Shown here piece after piece: positions 1 through 9,244 of a stretch of DNA of 48,787 nt. The notes under the pieces were generated by a model, which worked only from the letters and a program-made list of their open reading frames with translations, was not told where the DNA came from and did no database searches. The stretch comes from Gemmataceae bacterium (GTDB lineage: Bacteria > Planctomycetota > Planctomycetia > Gemmatales > Gemmataceae). The stretch is taken from positions 1 to 48,787 of the forward strand of contig JAIEMG010000032.1 in NCBI GenBank assembly GCA_019752375.1. The letters are read 5' to 3'. Position 1 is the first letter of the stretch, and the number at the start of each line of letters is the position of its first letter. The translations under genes and the position numbers were made by a program.

Positions 1-55
1 CCCGGATTCAGCGACCGATCCCGCTCGCGTGCTGAATCCGGGGGCTCACGCCCCT
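1..55. repeat. Palindromic repeat cut by the window edge
   Basis: Bases 1-12 and 31-42 are reverse complements (a 12-bp stem around an 18-base loop). A second small hairpin, ggggc/gcccc around tcac, lies at 41-54. The structure sits just downstream of the aldose 1-epimerase stop codon, so it could end that transcript, but there is no T-run. Its position and form resemble the other intergenic palindromes in this window. The left end may continue outside the window. Confidence 0.5.
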
Positions 56-76
56 CGGCTCGCCAGGAATTCAAAA

Positions 77-1195
77 TTACTCCGCCGAAAACGCGTACAC
101 GCACACGTGCTTGTAGGTCTGGCCCGGCTTGAGAATGATCGACGGAAATTCCGGATGATTCACCGAGTCCGGATAGTGCTGCGTCTCCAGGCACAGGGCG
201 CTCTGGTGCTTGTAGACCTTGCCGCCCTTGCCCTTCTGGCCTTTCAGGAAGTTGCCCGTGTAGAGTTGCACCGCGGGCTGGTCGGTGTAGACGGTCAGGA
301 CACGGCCCGACTTCGGGTCGCGCACCGTGGCGATCGGCGTCGTCAGGTCGTGCTTGCCGAGGACGAAATTGTGGTCGTAGCCAAGCGTCGGCGTCTTGAC
401 GAGCTTTTCGATGCGGGCGCCGATCTTGGTCGGCTTGTTGAAGTCGATCGGTGTGCCGGCCACGTCAGCGATCTTGCCGGTCGGGATCAGCCCTTCATCG
501 GTCGGTGTGTACTTGTCGGCGGGAATCGTCAACTCGTGGTCGAGGATCGTGTCGGAACCGTGGCCCGACAGGTTGAAATAGCTGTGGTTGGTCAGATTCA
601 CGGGCGTCGCCTTGTCGGTCGTTGCAGCGTACTCGATGCGCAGCTCGTTCTTGTCGGTCAGCGTGTAGGTGACGCTGACGTCCAGCTTGCCGGGGTAGCC
701 TTCCTCGCCGTCCGGACTGCTGTAGGTGAAGCGGACCGCGTTCTTGTCCTTGAGCGGCTCGGCCTTCCAGACGACGCGATCGAGGCTGCGCTTGGCGCCG
801 CCGTGAAGGTGGTTCTCGCCGTTGTTGACCGCCAGTTTGTATTCCTTGCCGTCGAGCGTGAACTTGCCCTTGGCGATGCGATTGCAGACCCGTCCGGTCG
901 TGCAGCCAAAGTACTGGTTGTCTTCCGACTGGTAGCCGGCCACGGTGTCGAAGCCGAGGACGACGTCGGCCGTCTTGCCCTTCTTGTCCGGCACTTCCAA
1001 CTCGGTGACCGTGGCGCCGAAGGTGATCAGCTTGGCGACCATGCCGTTCTTGTTTTTGAGGACGTACTGCTCGACCGCGGTGCCGTCGGCGGTCTTGCCG
1101 TACGCAGTTGGGCCGGTGACTTCAGCACGACTGGAAGTGAGCATCACGCATAAGCTCCCGACGGCGAAAACGATCCGGCACCGATGCAGATTCAT
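77..1195 (-). CDS. galM: Aldose 1-epimerase (mutarotase), exported
   Basis: This 372-residue protein is a galactose mutarotase-family enzyme, which interconverts alpha and beta anomers of aldoses. Family motifs are visible in order: NRIAKGKF (about 105-112), HLHGG (129-133), NHSYFNL (203-209) and [17 protein letters not shown] near the C-terminus. From family knowledge, His131 and His204 bind substrate and the Glu of LETQ (about 337) is the catalytic base. The first 24 residues look like a signal peptide (hydrophobic core, then SSRAEV), so the enzyme probably acts in the periplasm, as several planctomycete mutarotases are thought to do. The ATG is supported by AAGGAG at 1204-1209, eight bases upstream. 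It is divergent from the hydroxyproline operon, with 233 bp between starts and no obvious functional link. Confidence 0.93.
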   Translation of the reverse strand: MNLHRCRIVFAVGSLCVMLTSSRAEVTGPTAYGKTADGTAVEQYVLKNKNGMVAKLITFGATVTELEVPDKKGKTADVVLGFDTVAGYQSEDNQYFGCTTGRVCNRIAKGKFTLDGKEYKLAVNNGENHLHGGAKRSLDRVVWKAEPLKDKNAVRFTYSSPDGEEGYPGKLDVSVTYTLTDKNELRIEYAATTDKATPVNLTNHSYFNLSGHGSDTILDHELTIPADKYTPTDEGLIPTGKIADVAGTPIDFNKPTKIGARIEKLVKTPTLGYDHNFVLGKHDLTTPIATVRDPKSGRVLTVYTDQPAVQLYTGNFLKGQKGKGGKVYKHQSALCLETQHYPDSVNHPEFPSIILKPGQTYKHVCVYAFSAE

Positions 1196-1428
1196 TGGAG
1201 AGTCTCCTTGAACTTACGATCCGAAGTCCACGTGTGGCAACCTGCGAACCAAGGCATGACCAATTTCCCTCGCCAGATTTTGTTAAGGTTCATAAGAAAA
1301 TGCCATCAAGAAAGCGCCTCGCGAACCGAAATCTCTTGGCGTTCCATCCCGATGGATGTTGCGACTACAGAGGCGAAACGCGATCGAATGACCGAGAACT
1401 CTCACGCAGCAAGAATCCGGTGAGTGTC

Positions 1429-2376
1429 ATGGCCCAGGTGCAGCGCATCCAGGTGATCGACTCGCACACCGCGGGCGAGCCGACGCGCGTCGTCGTCGCG
1501 GGAGGCCCGGACCTTGGCACGGGCAGCCTGGCGCAGCGCCGAGCCGTCTTCCGCGACCGCTGCAATGGCTTCCGCAGTGCGGTGGTCAATGAGCCGCGCG
1601 GCTCGGACGTCGTGGTTGGCGCTTTGCTGTGCGAGCCGGTCGATCCCACATGTGCGGCCGGCGTCCTCTTCTTCAATAACGTCGGCGTGCTGAACATGTG
1701 CGGCCACGGCACCATCGGCCTGGCCGTGACGCTGGGCCACATGGGCAAAATCGGCGCGGGAAGGCATCGCATCGAAACGCCGGTCGGCATTGTCGGCATC
1801 GACTATGACGGCGCCAACGAAGCGACCATCGACAATGTGCCGAGCTATCGCCATGCCGCCGGCGTGGTCGTGGACGTGCCCGGTATCGGCCCGATCACGG
1901 GCGATATCGCCTGGGGCGGCAACTGGTTCTTCCTCGTCAGCAATCACGGCCAGCCACTCGATAGCGCCAAGGTCGAACACCTCACCGACTTTACCTGGCG
2001 CATCCGACAAGCCCTGGAACGCGACGGCATCACGGGCGCTGATGGCGGTCATATCGACCACATCGAACTGTTCGGTCCGGCGCAGACGCCCAGCGCCCAG
2101 AGCCGAAACTTCGTGCTCTGCCCCGGCAAGGCGTACGACCGTTCGCCGTGCGGCACCGGCACCAGTGCCAAGCTCGCCTGCCTGATCGCCGACAGCAAGC
2201 TGAAGCCCGGCGAAAAGTGGCGGCAGGAGAGCATCATCGGCAGCGTCTTCGAGGGCTGGGCCACTATCGAAGCGGGCCGGGTGTTGCCGCGGATCAAGGG
2301 GACCGCATACATCACGGCCGAGGCAACGCTGCTGCTCCAGGACGACGACCCGTTCCGCCTGGGAATTCGCCCATGA
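1429..2376 (+). CDS. lhpA: 4-hydroxyproline 2-epimerase (proline racemase family)
   Basis: This 315-residue enzyme should epimerise trans-4-hydroxy-L-proline to cis-4-hydroxy-D-proline, the first step of hydroxyproline breakdown. Both catalytic cysteines of the proline racemase fold are present: Cys91 in MCGHGTIG and Cys241 in [10 protein letters not shown]. The trans-3-hydroxyproline dehydratases of this family replace the first Cys with Ser or Thr, so retention of both favours an epimerase. I chose ATG 1429 because the protein then begins [20 protein letters not shown], the usual family N-terminus; an in-frame GTG at 1420 is possible, and the frame stays open further upstream to 1195 without family similarity. 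Its stop overlaps the next start (ATGA), indicating translational coupling. Racemisation of proline itself cannot be ruled out from sequence, but the following oxidase genes make hydroxyproline much more likely. Confidence 0.92.
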   Translation: MAQVQRIQVIDSHTAGEPTRVVVAGGPDLGTGSLAQRRAVFRDRCNGFRSAVVNEPRGSDVVVGALLCEPVDPTCAAGVLFFNNVGVLNMCGHGTIGLAVTLGHMGKIGAGRHRIETPVGIVGIDYDGANEATIDNVPSYRHAAGVVVDVPGIGPITGDIAWGGNWFFLVSNHGQPLDSAKVEHLTDFTWRIRQALERDGITGADGGHIDHIELFGPAQTPSAQSRNFVLCPGKAYDRSPCGTGTSAKLACLIADSKLKPGEKWRQESIIGSVFEGWATIEAGRVLPRIKGTAYITAEATLLLQDDDPFRLGIRP

Positions 2377-3503
2377 GCGTGCCGACGTGCCAGGTCGCGG
2401 TCCTCGGCGCCGGCATCGTCGGCGCCGCGTGCGCGCGGGCCTTGGCGCAGGCTGACTTTCAGGTCGTCATCATCGATCCGAACCCCATCGGCAGCGGCGC
2501 CACCGCAGCCGGCATGGGCCACATCCTCCTCATCGACGACAGCCCCGCCCAGTTCGCCCTGACGCAGAACTCCCGGCAGCAGTGGAACGATCTGGCACCC
2601 GAACTACCCGACGATTGCGAGTTCGTGAAGTGCGGCACCCTCTGGCTGGCGGCCGACGAAGACGAGCTGGACGAGGTGCGACGCAAGGAAGAGCGCTTTC
2701 GTGCCGCCGGTGTCGCCGCCGAGGTGCTCGACACCAGGCAACTCGCCGCCGCGGAGCCGAACCTGCGCGCCGGCCTGCTTGGCGCGTTCTTCATTCCGGA
2801 CGACCGCGTCATCTATCCGCCCTGCGCGGCCCGCTGGATGATCGAAGAGGCCCAGCGGCACGGCACTCAGCTTCGGACCGGCGTGTCCGCGATTGAAGTT
2901 ACCGGCAAGGAAGTCCGCCTTAGCGACGGCAGCCGCATCTCGGTTGAATTCACGGTCCACGCCACCGGCTGCGGGACGGCGAAGATGCTGCCGGGCGTGC
3001 CGATCCGGCCGCGCAAGGGACATCTCATCATCACGGACCGCTATCCCGGCTTCGTGCGGCACGCGCTGCTGGAACTGGGCTACATCAAGAAGGCGCACGG
3101 CACCGATACTGACTCCGTGTCGTGTGTCGTGCATCCGCGCCGCACGGGCCAGGTGCTGGTCGGTTCTTCGCGGCAGTTCGACGCCGAGTCGAAAGACGTC
3201 GATCCCCGGATGCTGGCACGCGTGGTGGCACGGGCGACAGAGTTCCTTCCCGGCCTGACTCGCCTGAGCGGCATCCGGGCGTGGACCGGCTTCCGTGCGG
3301 CAACGCCGGACGGCTTGCCGCTGATCGGCCCGTATCCGGAACTGCCCGGTCTGTATCTGGCGACGGGCCACGAAGGCCACGGCATCACCACGTCGCTAGG
3401 CACGGCCGAATTGATCGTCGATCACCTCACGGGCCGAACGCCGCGTTTGCCGCTGGAGCCATACTTGCCGGCACGATTCAGTGGAGTACCGGCGCATGCC
3501 TGA
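2373..3503 (+). CDS. lhpB: FAD-dependent D-hydroxyproline dehydrogenase, DAO-type subunit
   Basis: This 376-residue flavoprotein belongs to the DAO (D-amino-acid oxidase/glycine oxidase) family. The N-terminus carries the dinucleotide-binding motif [14 protein letters not shown] followed by an acidic strand end (IIDPNP). The C-terminus has the family pattern [16 protein letters not shown] and [19 protein letters not shown], which closes over the flavin. In Pseudomonas-type hydroxyproline catabolism a protein of this type oxidises cis-4-hydroxy-D-proline to the pyrroline carboxylate as part of a three-subunit dehydrogenase. It overlaps the epimerase stop by four bases and the next gene by eight. 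The substrate is inferred from the operon; the sequence alone shows only an amine-oxidising flavoprotein. Confidence 0.88.
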   Translation: MSVPTCQVAVLGAGIVGAACARALAQADFQVVIIDPNPIGSGATAAGMGHILLIDDSPAQFALTQNSRQQWNDLAPELPDDCEFVKCGTLWLAADEDELDEVRRKEERFRAAGVAAEVLDTRQLAAAEPNLRAGLLGAFFIPDDRVIYPPCAARWMIEEAQRHGTQLRTGVSAIEVTGKEVRLSDGSRISVEFTVHATGCGTAKMLPGVPIRPRKGHLIITDRYPGFVRHALLELGYIKKAHGTDTDSVSCVVHPRRTGQVLVGSSRQFDAESKDVDPRMLARVVARATEFLPGLTRLSGIRAWTGFRAATPDGLPLIGPYPELPGLYLATGHEGHGITTSLGTAELIVDHLTGRTPRLPLEPYLPARFSGVPAHA

Positions 3504-3747
3504 GACGATCCGCATCAAGGTCAACGGCGTCGCCGTCGACGTTCCGGAGCATACCAACGTCGCGGCGGCGGTGACGCGCGCGGGCCATGTTCACTTCCGG
3601 CGCTCCGTGACGGGCCAGCCGCGCGGCCCGCTGTGCGGCATGGGCATCTGCTTCGAGTGTCGGGTCACGATCGACGGCCAACCGCATCGCCGCAGCTGCC
3701 AGGTTCTCTGCCGCCCGGGCATGGAGATTCAGACGGATGACGCCTGA
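3496..3747 (+). CDS. lhpF: Small 2Fe-2S subunit of hydroxyproline dehydrogenase
   Basis: An 83-residue ferredoxin-like protein (Fer2_4 type). The cluster ligands are Cys47, Cys52, Cys55 and Cys68 in the pattern CGMGICFEC followed by RSC. It corresponds to the small gamma-type subunit that passes electrons between the two flavoprotein subunits of heteromeric D-hydroxyproline and related amine dehydrogenases. I chose ATG 3496, preceded by GTGGAG at 3481-3486 as ribosome binding site; an in-frame GTG at 3481 would add five residues. It overlaps the upstream gene by 8 bp and the downstream gene by 11 bp, so the three subunit genes are probably translated together. Confidence 0.87.
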   Translation: MPETIRIKVNGVAVDVPEHTNVAAAVTRAGHVHFRRSVTGQPRGPLCGMGICFECRVTIDGQPHRRSCQVLCRPGMEIQTDDA

Positions 3748-5017
3748 ACGCCAATTCGACGTGCTCGTCGTCGGCGCCGGTCCCGCGGGCCTGGCCGCGG
3801 CGTGCTGCGCGGCGGAGAGTGGCCGTCGCGTCGGCGTCGTGGACGACAATCCCGACCTGGGCGGCCAGATCTGGCGTGGCGAGCGGGTGCATCCGCACCA
3901 CAAGGAAGCCGGCGCGTGGTTGCAGCGCGTGCGTACCGCATCGCTCGATTTCTTGCCAGGCATGCAGGTAATCGGGCAGAACGGCCCCGGCCGCTTGCTG
4001 GCAGAGACTGCCGACGGCGCATGCGAGCTTCGTTTTGAGCGACTGATCCTCGCTCCCGGCGCACGCGAGCGGTTCCTGCCCTTCCCCGGCTGGACGCTGC
4101 CGGGCGTGCTGGGCGCCGGCGGCTTGCAGGCGATGGTCAAGGGCGGATTGCCGATCGAGGGCCGTCGTGTGGTCGTGGCCGGTTCCGGACCGCTGTTGCT
4201 TGCCGTTGCCGCGTACCTGCGCACACGCGGGGCCAAGGCGTCTCTCATTGCCGAGCAAGCAGCGTGGTCTGCCCTGCTGCCGTTTGGCCTCGCGCTGCTG
4301 CGGACGCAGCCCGACAAGACGCGCCAGGCGCTGGCACTGCGCTGGGCGCTGCGCGGCGTCCCATATCGCACCGACTGCTGGCCGATGCGCGCGGATGGCG
4401 ACGGAAAGCTCGCATCGGTCACATTGACGAACGGTCGCCGGACCTGGAGCGTGCCTTGCGACTACCTGGCCTGCGGCTTCGGACTGGTGCCCAACCTCGA
4501 ATTGCCGCTGCTGATGGGCTGCGACGTGCGTGCCGGCTTTGTCGCGGTCGATGAGATGCAGCAAACTTCGGTCAATGGCGTCTACGGTGCCGGCGAAGTG
4601 ACGGGCATCGGCGGTCTCGACAAATCGCTGACCGAAGGACAGATTGCCGGCTACGCCGCAACGGGACAGCCGGCGAAGGCCCGGCGCCTGGTTGCCGCGC
4701 GGAAACGGTCGCAACGCTTTGCCGCGACGCTGAACACTGCCTTTGCGCTCCGCGACGAGTTGCGCCACGTGGCGGCACCCGACACGCTGGTCTGCCGCTG
4801 CGAGGATGTGAGCTACGATCGTGTGCGCCGCCATGAGTCGTGGCGAGCAGCCAAGCTGCAGACACGCTGCGGCATGGGGCCATGCCAGGGACGCGTCTGC
4901 GGCGCGGCGACCGAGTTCCTGTTCGGCTGGCCGACAACATCGGTGCGGCCGCCTATCTATCCGACAGCACTGGCGAACTTTCTGGAGTCGCCGGCTAATC
5001 CTGCGAGTCTTGCGTGA
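3737..5017 (+). CDS. lhpE: FAD/NAD(P)-binding oxidoreductase with C-terminal 2Fe-2S domain
   Basis: A 426-residue flavoprotein. The N-terminus has VLVVGAGPAGLAAA (first dinucleotide site, residues about 9-22) and a second nucleotide-binding glycine motif, VVVAGSGPLLLAVA, about 145-158. The C-terminus holds a BFD-like 2Fe-2S site with Cys353, Cys355, Cys378 and Cys383 (CRC, 22 residues, CGMGPC). This is the alpha-type subunit of heteromeric D-hydroxyproline, octopine, nopaline and opine dehydrogenases. Together with the two preceding genes it makes a complete three-subunit complex in the same order as reported for lhpABFE. No downstream dehydratase/deaminase or ketoglutarate-semialdehyde dehydrogenase follows here, so the rest of the pathway must be elsewhere. 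Confidence 0.87.
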   Translation: MTPERQFDVLVVGAGPAGLAAACCAAESGRRVGVVDDNPDLGGQIWRGERVHPHHKEAGAWLQRVRTASLDFLPGMQVIGQNGPGRLLAETADGACELRFERLILAPGARERFLPFPGWTLPGVLGAGGLQAMVKGGLPIEGRRVVVAGSGPLLLAVAAYLRTRGAKASLIAEQAAWSALLPFGLALLRTQPDKTRQALALRWALRGVPYRTDCWPMRADGDGKLASVTLTNGRRTWSVPCDYLACGFGLVPNLELPLLMGCDVRAGFVAVDEMQQTSVNGVYGAGEVTGIGGLDKSLTEGQIAGYAATGQPAKARRLVAARKRSQRFAATLNTAFALRDELRHVAAPDTLVCRCEDVSYDRVRRHESWRAAKLQTRCGMGPCQGRVCGAATEFLFGWPTTSVRPPIYPTALANFLESPANPASLA

Positions 5018-5069
5018 GGGCGCTCAAGGTCAGGTTGGATTGTCGAAGTCCCCTCACTGCCACAAGCGA

Positions 5070-5540
5070 TCAGGTTCCCCATTGTCGCCGCACCTCTTGC
5101 TCGACCGCTTGCGCGTGCTTCCCGTAGTACTCCCAGCCCGCTTGCAGTTCGTTTGAAGTGAGAGAGGGATGAAACGCCTCGCCGATGCGATCGTCCGACA
5201 ATCCCAGCCGCCGACCGATCACAATGAGCCAAGTGGGTAGCGGCGCATCGGAGCGCTCGACCATACAGGCCTGATCTTCCCAGATTTCTCGGTCAATCTC
5301 TTGTTGGTGTTGTTTGTAGTAGACCCAGGCGGCGTCCAGGTCCGCTTGAGTCAATGACACTCCGAACGACTCAAGCAAGCGCTGATCGGTTGCGCCTTGT
5401 TGCCGCGCCTCCACCAGTGTCGAGATGGGAATTCGCGTCATGCGGATGCAAGCATCGCCACCGCACACTCCGGGCGTCTTGCGGATGAGCGCTTCGCCAT
5501 TGGGGCCAAATAAGACGCCCTCGGACTTCTGAGTTCGCAT
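5070..5540 (-). CDS. DUF433 protein with a degenerate second repeat
   Basis: A 156-residue protein with a DUF433 domain near the N-terminus (TPGVCGGDACIRMTRIPIST, then a helical part ending LDAAWVYYKQH). DUF433 is a small winged-helix-like domain often found in antitoxins paired with a DUF5615 (PIN-like) toxin. Here no toxin follows. The second half (about 103-150) repeats the helical pattern, ending LQAGWEYYGKHAQ, which lines up by eye with LDAAWVYYKQHQQ of the first half, so the protein looks like a domain plus a half duplication. ATG 5540 is preferred; a TTG at 5558 would add six residues. Function unknown; DNA binding is an inference. Confidence 0.75.
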   Translation of the reverse strand: MRTQKSEGVLFGPNGEALIRKTPGVCGGDACIRMTRIPISTLVEARQQGATDQRLLESFGVSLTQADLDAAWVYYKQHQQEIDREIWEDQACMVERSDAPLPTWLIVIGRRLGLSDDRIGEAFHPSLTSNELQAGWEYYGKHAQAVEQEVRRQWGT

Positions 5541-5642
5541 CGTGGAAATGTCTCTCAAGGCGGAATAGCACGACGGCCCAAAATCGAGCCCCGCTGCGGC
5601 GGATCAGTTGTCTTGAAACCTGGAAGCTCTGAACGGCTGGCG

Positions 5643-6425
5643 TTAGTCGTCCTCGGTTAGCCATTGGGAAAGTTCACTCGGACTTATTCCAAGGCCCCCA
5701 AGAAATTTGAGCACTTTGTCCTTGCGGAGTCGGTCTGCGAAGGACCGCTTTCGGGTACTCAGTTGGTTGCCTTGGACATCCATCGGAACCCGATCAAGTG
5801 CTGGATGGAAAAACCGATGTAGCTCGCGCAGCAGATCCTTGACCGGGTCGCCGAATCGGCGTCCGTATCCCTCTTCATCTATTTTTCGCCGCACGGAAGT
5901 AGCCAAGTCGATGACGACATCGACTGTCGGCTTCACGAGACCGCTTATCTTGATTCCGGCGGCCCGTTCTGCCACTGCCCTGTTCTCGCTCAAGCTCCGC
6001 TGCGCCGCCCTCCCAAGCGCCTGATGGGCCGCCGCACAATCTGCTCCAAAAAATGCGAGATTGCAGCAGAAAACGACTTGTATCTCGCTGATTTCACTGA
6101 CTGGAGGGACCCATACAATTACAGAGGTTCCATCGTCCTTCCAAAGCCGGGGAAGCGTAGCAAGCCACGCGCTCCATCCTTCCTCCATCCACCATTCAAA
6201 GCCGGCGTCCAATCGATGCATCTCCGCGTAGCACCAGTCATCGACAACGTACACTTTCTGCGATCCCATCCGGACTTTCGCCTCGCCGATTCGGACTGTC
6301 CTGGTCGCCGGATGCGTCGCGACGGCATCAAGGTCTGCGCTCCCGATTGGTACTCTCGTCTTCCCTATGAACCCGTTGGCTTCCCACGAAGCGAGCAGCA
6401 TTTGCTCGACGCTCATTGCTTCCAT
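5643..6425 (-). CDS. Hypothetical protein with PD-(D/E)XK-like N-terminus
   Basis: This 260-residue protein is not one I recognise as a named family. Residues 30-50 read ADLDAVATHP...RIGEAK, that is Asp33 followed 15 residues later by Glu48-x-Lys50, the layout of a PD-(D/E)XK nuclease core. The middle is rich in Trp and aromatic residues (FEWWMEEGWSAW), and the C-terminus is helical and basic. The start was set at ATG 6425 (MEAMSVEQML); the open frame continues upstream through a repeat element and into DNA antisense to the EF-G gene, which is unlikely to be coding. No methylase, specificity subunit or toxin lies next to it, so a restriction role is only a possibility. Confidence 0.6.
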   Translation of the reverse strand: MEAMSVEQMLLASWEANGFIGKTRVPIGSADLDAVATHPATRTVRIGEAKVRMGSQKVYVVDDWCYAEMHRLDAGFEWWMEEGWSAWLATLPRLWKDDGTSVIVWVPPVSEISEIQVVFCCNLAFFGADCAAAHQALGRAAQRSLSENRAVAERAAGIKISGLVKPTVDVVIDLATSVRRKIDEEGYGRRFGDPVKDLLRELHRFFHPALDRVPMDVQGNQLSTRKRSFADRLRKDKVLKFLGGLGISPSELSQWLTEDD

Positions 6426-6452
6426 GGAGGCGATCCTCTGGATAAAAGTGTT

Positions 6453-6534
6453 TTCACCACAGGTAAATGATAAAGGCACAAAGGGCACAGCGGAACTCTG
6501 TGTTCCTTCGTGCCCTTTGTGCCTTTGTGGTGAA
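6453..6534. repeat. Inverted repeat between EF-G and the PD-(D/E)XK-like gene
   Basis: A perfect 17-bp inverted repeat (6472-6488 and 6510-6526, built from aaaggcacaaagggcac) is flanked by a second pair of arms, ttcaccaca at 6453-6461 and tgtggtgaa at 6526-6534. It begins just past the EF-G stop codon at 6548 (reading on the minus strand) and could end that transcript. Sequences of this type are widespread dispersed repeats in planctomycete genomes as far as I recall; here there is one copy. Confidence 0.7.
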
Positions 6535-6547
6535 GCTCTTGTCTGCG

Positions 6548-8656
6548 TTAGCTCGCCGCACGCAGGTCGGCCAGCTCTTCCTTGACCGCCGCGTAGTGGC
6601 TGGGCTCCATCGTGAACGCCGCGGTGCCGCTCGTGAAGTTGCGCAGCTCGCTGGTGTAGCCGAACAACTCGGCCAGCGGCACGTAAGCGTGCAACTGGCA
6701 GCGGCCCTTTTCCAGCGACGTGTTCAGGATTTCGCCGCGGCGGCGGCTGACGTCGCGCGTCAGGTCGCCGATGTACTGGCCTGGAGCATGAACCACGACG
6801 TTCATGATCGGCTCCAGGATCGTCAGACCGGCTTGTGCCTGCGCATCGCGGAAGCACTCGATGGCCGCCAGCTTGAAGGTGTCGGCCGAGCTGTCCACGT
6901 CGTGCGCCTTGCCGTCGTACAGGGTCGCCTGAATGTCCACGCACGGGAAACCGTACTTCTGACCCTTGTTGCAGCCAATCCGGAAGCCGGCCTCGACCGA
7001 CGGGATGTACTCCGTCGGCACCACGCCGCCCACGATGTCGTTGATGAAGTAGATGTTGTTCGGATCGGGCTTCTCGCCCTGCTCCTCCTGGTAGAGGTTC
7101 CACTCCTCGACCTTCGCCTTGCTGAGCGGCTCGAACTTCACCTTGATGACGGCGAACTTGCCGCGGCCGCCGGACTGCTTGATGTAGCGCGTCTCGATGT
7201 CCACCGGACGGGACAGCGTCTGTCGATACGCCACCATCGGCCGGCCGACCGTGACCTGCACGCCGTGGTCGCGCATCAGCTTGTGGACCGCGACTTCGAG
7301 GTGCAGCTCGCCCATGCCGCTGAGGATCAGCTGGTTCGTCTCTGGATCGGTGCGCGAACGCAGCGTCGGATCGTCGCGGACCATTTTGCCCAGGGCGTCG
7401 GCCAGCTTCGTCTCATCGACGTTCTTGTCCGGGGTCAACGACTGGGCGATGACCGGTGCCGGGAAGCGAATCTCGTCCAGCGCGATCGGCTGATCCATCG
7501 CACTGAGCGTGTGCCCCGTCGACGTCTGCTTGAGGCCGACGACGGCCACGATTTCACCCGGGCCCGCCACGTCCAGCCGCTCGCGTCGGTCGCCCATGAG
7601 ACGGAAGACGTGGCTGATGCGCTCGGACTTCTTCAGCGTCGAGTTGGTCACCGTGTCGCCGGGACGCAGCTCGCCGGAGTAGATGCGCAGGAAGACCAGG
7701 TCGCCGTGCTTCTCGCTGACGGTCTTGAACGCCAGCGCGCAGAACGGGTCCGTCGCGACGGGCTTGCGCTCGACGCGTTCCTTCGACTTCGGTACGAAGC
7801 CGACCACCGGCGGCCGGTCCTTCGGCGACGGCAGGTAGTCGCGCACCGCGTCCAGCAGCAGACGCACGCCGTGATACTCCTTCGAGGAGCCGCAATGCAC
7901 CGGCAGGATCTTGCTGGAAAGCGTGCCCATGCGCAGGGCCTTGCGCAACATCTCCTCGGACACGTCCTTGCCTTCCAGGACGGCCTCCAGCAGCTCGTCG
8001 CATGCGTGCGAGGCGGCTTCCAGCAGTTCCTCACGGCCCTTGACGGCGTCCGCGCGGTACTTCTCCGGGATGTCGACCCACTTGTACTTCATGTGCGCCG
8101 GATCGGTCTTGTCCTGCAGCCAGAACTGCATGCGCACCAGGTCGATGACGCCTTCGAACTCGCTCGACTGGCCGGCCGGGATGGTGCAGACCGCGGGCAC
8201 GATGCCGAACTTTTCCTTCATCTGCGCCACGCAGGCGTGGAAGTCGGCGCCCATGCGGTCGAGCTTGTTGACGAAGGCGATACGCGGCACCTGGTGCTTG
8301 TTGGCCTGATGCCAGACGGTCTCGCTCTGCACCTCGACGCCGCCGACGGCGCAGAAAACGCCCACCGCACCGTCGAGCACGCGCAGGCTGCGCTCCACCT
8401 CGGCCGTGAAATCGACGTGGCCGGGGGTGTCGATCAGCGTGATGCGTGTATCGTCCCACTCCACCGTCACCGCGGCGCTGTTGATGGTGATGCCCTTGGC
8501 CTTCTCCAGCGGGTCGAAGTCGGTGGTGGTGTTGCCATCATCGACGTCGCCGGCCTTGTGCTTGGAGCCGCCGAAGTAAAGGATGCGCTCGGTGGTCGTG
8601 GTCTTACCCGCGTCCACATGAGCGATGATGCCGATATTGCGCGTTTTGTCGAGCAT
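6548..8656 (-). CDS. fusA: Translation elongation factor G
   Basis: A 702-residue EF-G, the GTPase that drives tRNA-mRNA translocation on the ribosome. Visible G motifs: AHVDAGKT (12-19), switch I with Thr57, DTPGH (76-80, with catalytic His80), and NKLD in AFVNKLDRMG (about 130-140). Domains II to V follow, including the domain IV stretch SGGRGKFAVIKVKFEP and domain V SRRRGEILNT. Length is normal. The conserved switch I sequence QERGITI reads KAKGITI here, an Arg-to-Lys and Glu-to-Ala change, which suggests a paralogue; planctomycetes often carry several EF-G genes. It is not in a str operon (no rpsL, rpsG or tuf beside it), which also argues for a secondary copy. Whether this is the main translocase cannot be told from this window. 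Confidence 0.95.
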   Translation of the reverse strand: MLDKTRNIGIIAHVDAGKTTTTERILYFGGSKHKAGDVDDGNTTTDFDPLEKAKGITINSAAVTVEWDDTRITLIDTPGHVDFTAEVERSLRVLDGAVGVFCAVGGVEVQSETVWHQANKHQVPRIAFVNKLDRMGADFHACVAQMKEKFGIVPAVCTIPAGQSSEFEGVIDLVRMQFWLQDKTDPAHMKYKWVDIPEKYRADAVKGREELLEAASHACDELLEAVLEGKDVSEEMLRKALRMGTLSSKILPVHCGSSKEYHGVRLLLDAVRDYLPSPKDRPPVVGFVPKSKERVERKPVATDPFCALAFKTVSEKHGDLVFLRIYSGELRPGDTVTNSTLKKSERISHVFRLMGDRRERLDVAGPGEIVAVVGLKQTSTGHTLSAMDQPIALDEIRFPAPVIAQSLTPDKNVDETKLADALGKMVRDDPTLRSRTDPETNQLILSGMGELHLEVAVHKLMRDHGVQVTVGRPMVAYRQTLSRPVDIETRYIKQSGGRGKFAVIKVKFEPLSKAKVEEWNLYQEEQGEKPDPNNIYFINDIVGGVVPTEYIPSVEAGFRIGCNKGQKYGFPCVDIQATLYDGKAHDVDSSADTFKLAAIECFRDAQAQAGLTILEPIMNVVVHAPGQYIGDLTRDVSRRRGEILNTSLEKGRCQLHAYVPLAELFGYTSELRNFTSGTAAFTMEPSHYAAVKEELADLRAAS

Positions 8657-8933
8657 GGTCCGAAAAGCTCACGGATCCGCGATCCGGGGGCTTTCTCCTC
8701 AAAAACGAAAATAGAGCGGCGGCTGGAGCCCGTCCCCAGTCCCGCATGACACGGCCACACCAGTTAGATACGAAGGAGCCATCTCCAGGTTCAGAGTTCG
8801 TGCCCGGGGGCCCATCCTGGAGAGGAAAGAACCGCTGGAGTGCCGGGCCGCCGGTCGGCCCAAGGGAGTTTATCCTAGCGAAAGATGAGGATCAGTCCAG
8901 GCCAAGCGGGAAGCTTGTGTGAAGCACCACATG

Positions 8934-9072
8934 GGGGAATGACGAATGACGAAGCCCCAATGTCCAGACAGGATTGATGGGCATCACCCTCCGCCAAGCG
9001 GACGTATTGCCGTTTGGGGCTGGGTCATTGGTCATTCATTCGTCATTCGAGCTTCGTCATTCGTCATTCCCC
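8934..9072. repeat. Inverted repeat element, copy A of the gacgaatgacgaagc family
   Basis: The arms at 8934-8955 and 9051-9072 are perfect 22-bp reverse complements containing gaatgacgaatgacgaagc. The same arm sequence recurs in copies B (34967-35086) and C (44904-45147). The 95 bases between the arms are not shared by eye with the other copies. It lies in the 798-bp gap between the EF-G start and the 3' end of the next minus-strand gene. Confidence 0.8.
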
Positions 9073-9244
9073 AGGAGGGGCAGCGCCGCGGCCGCACATC
9101 GATGAGGAGACCTCATCCATATGCGGCCGCGTGGTGGCGATGGGAGTGCCTCTTCTGTTGCAATCCATCCCCAACCCGAAGGTCAGGAGGACATTTCGGC
9201 CCCGCTCACACTTCTTTATACGCGACAGGGCAAGGGACGGTTCA

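Noticed and set aside
6426-7103. Upstream extension of the PD-(D/E)XK-like gene
   Set aside because: The extension runs through a dispersed inverted repeat and antisense EF-G sequence; the protein-like part starts at MEAMSVEQML.
6467-8749. Plus-strand frame of 760 codons opposite EF-G
   Set aside because: EF-G motifs are all on the minus strand; the opposite frame is a high-GC shadow.
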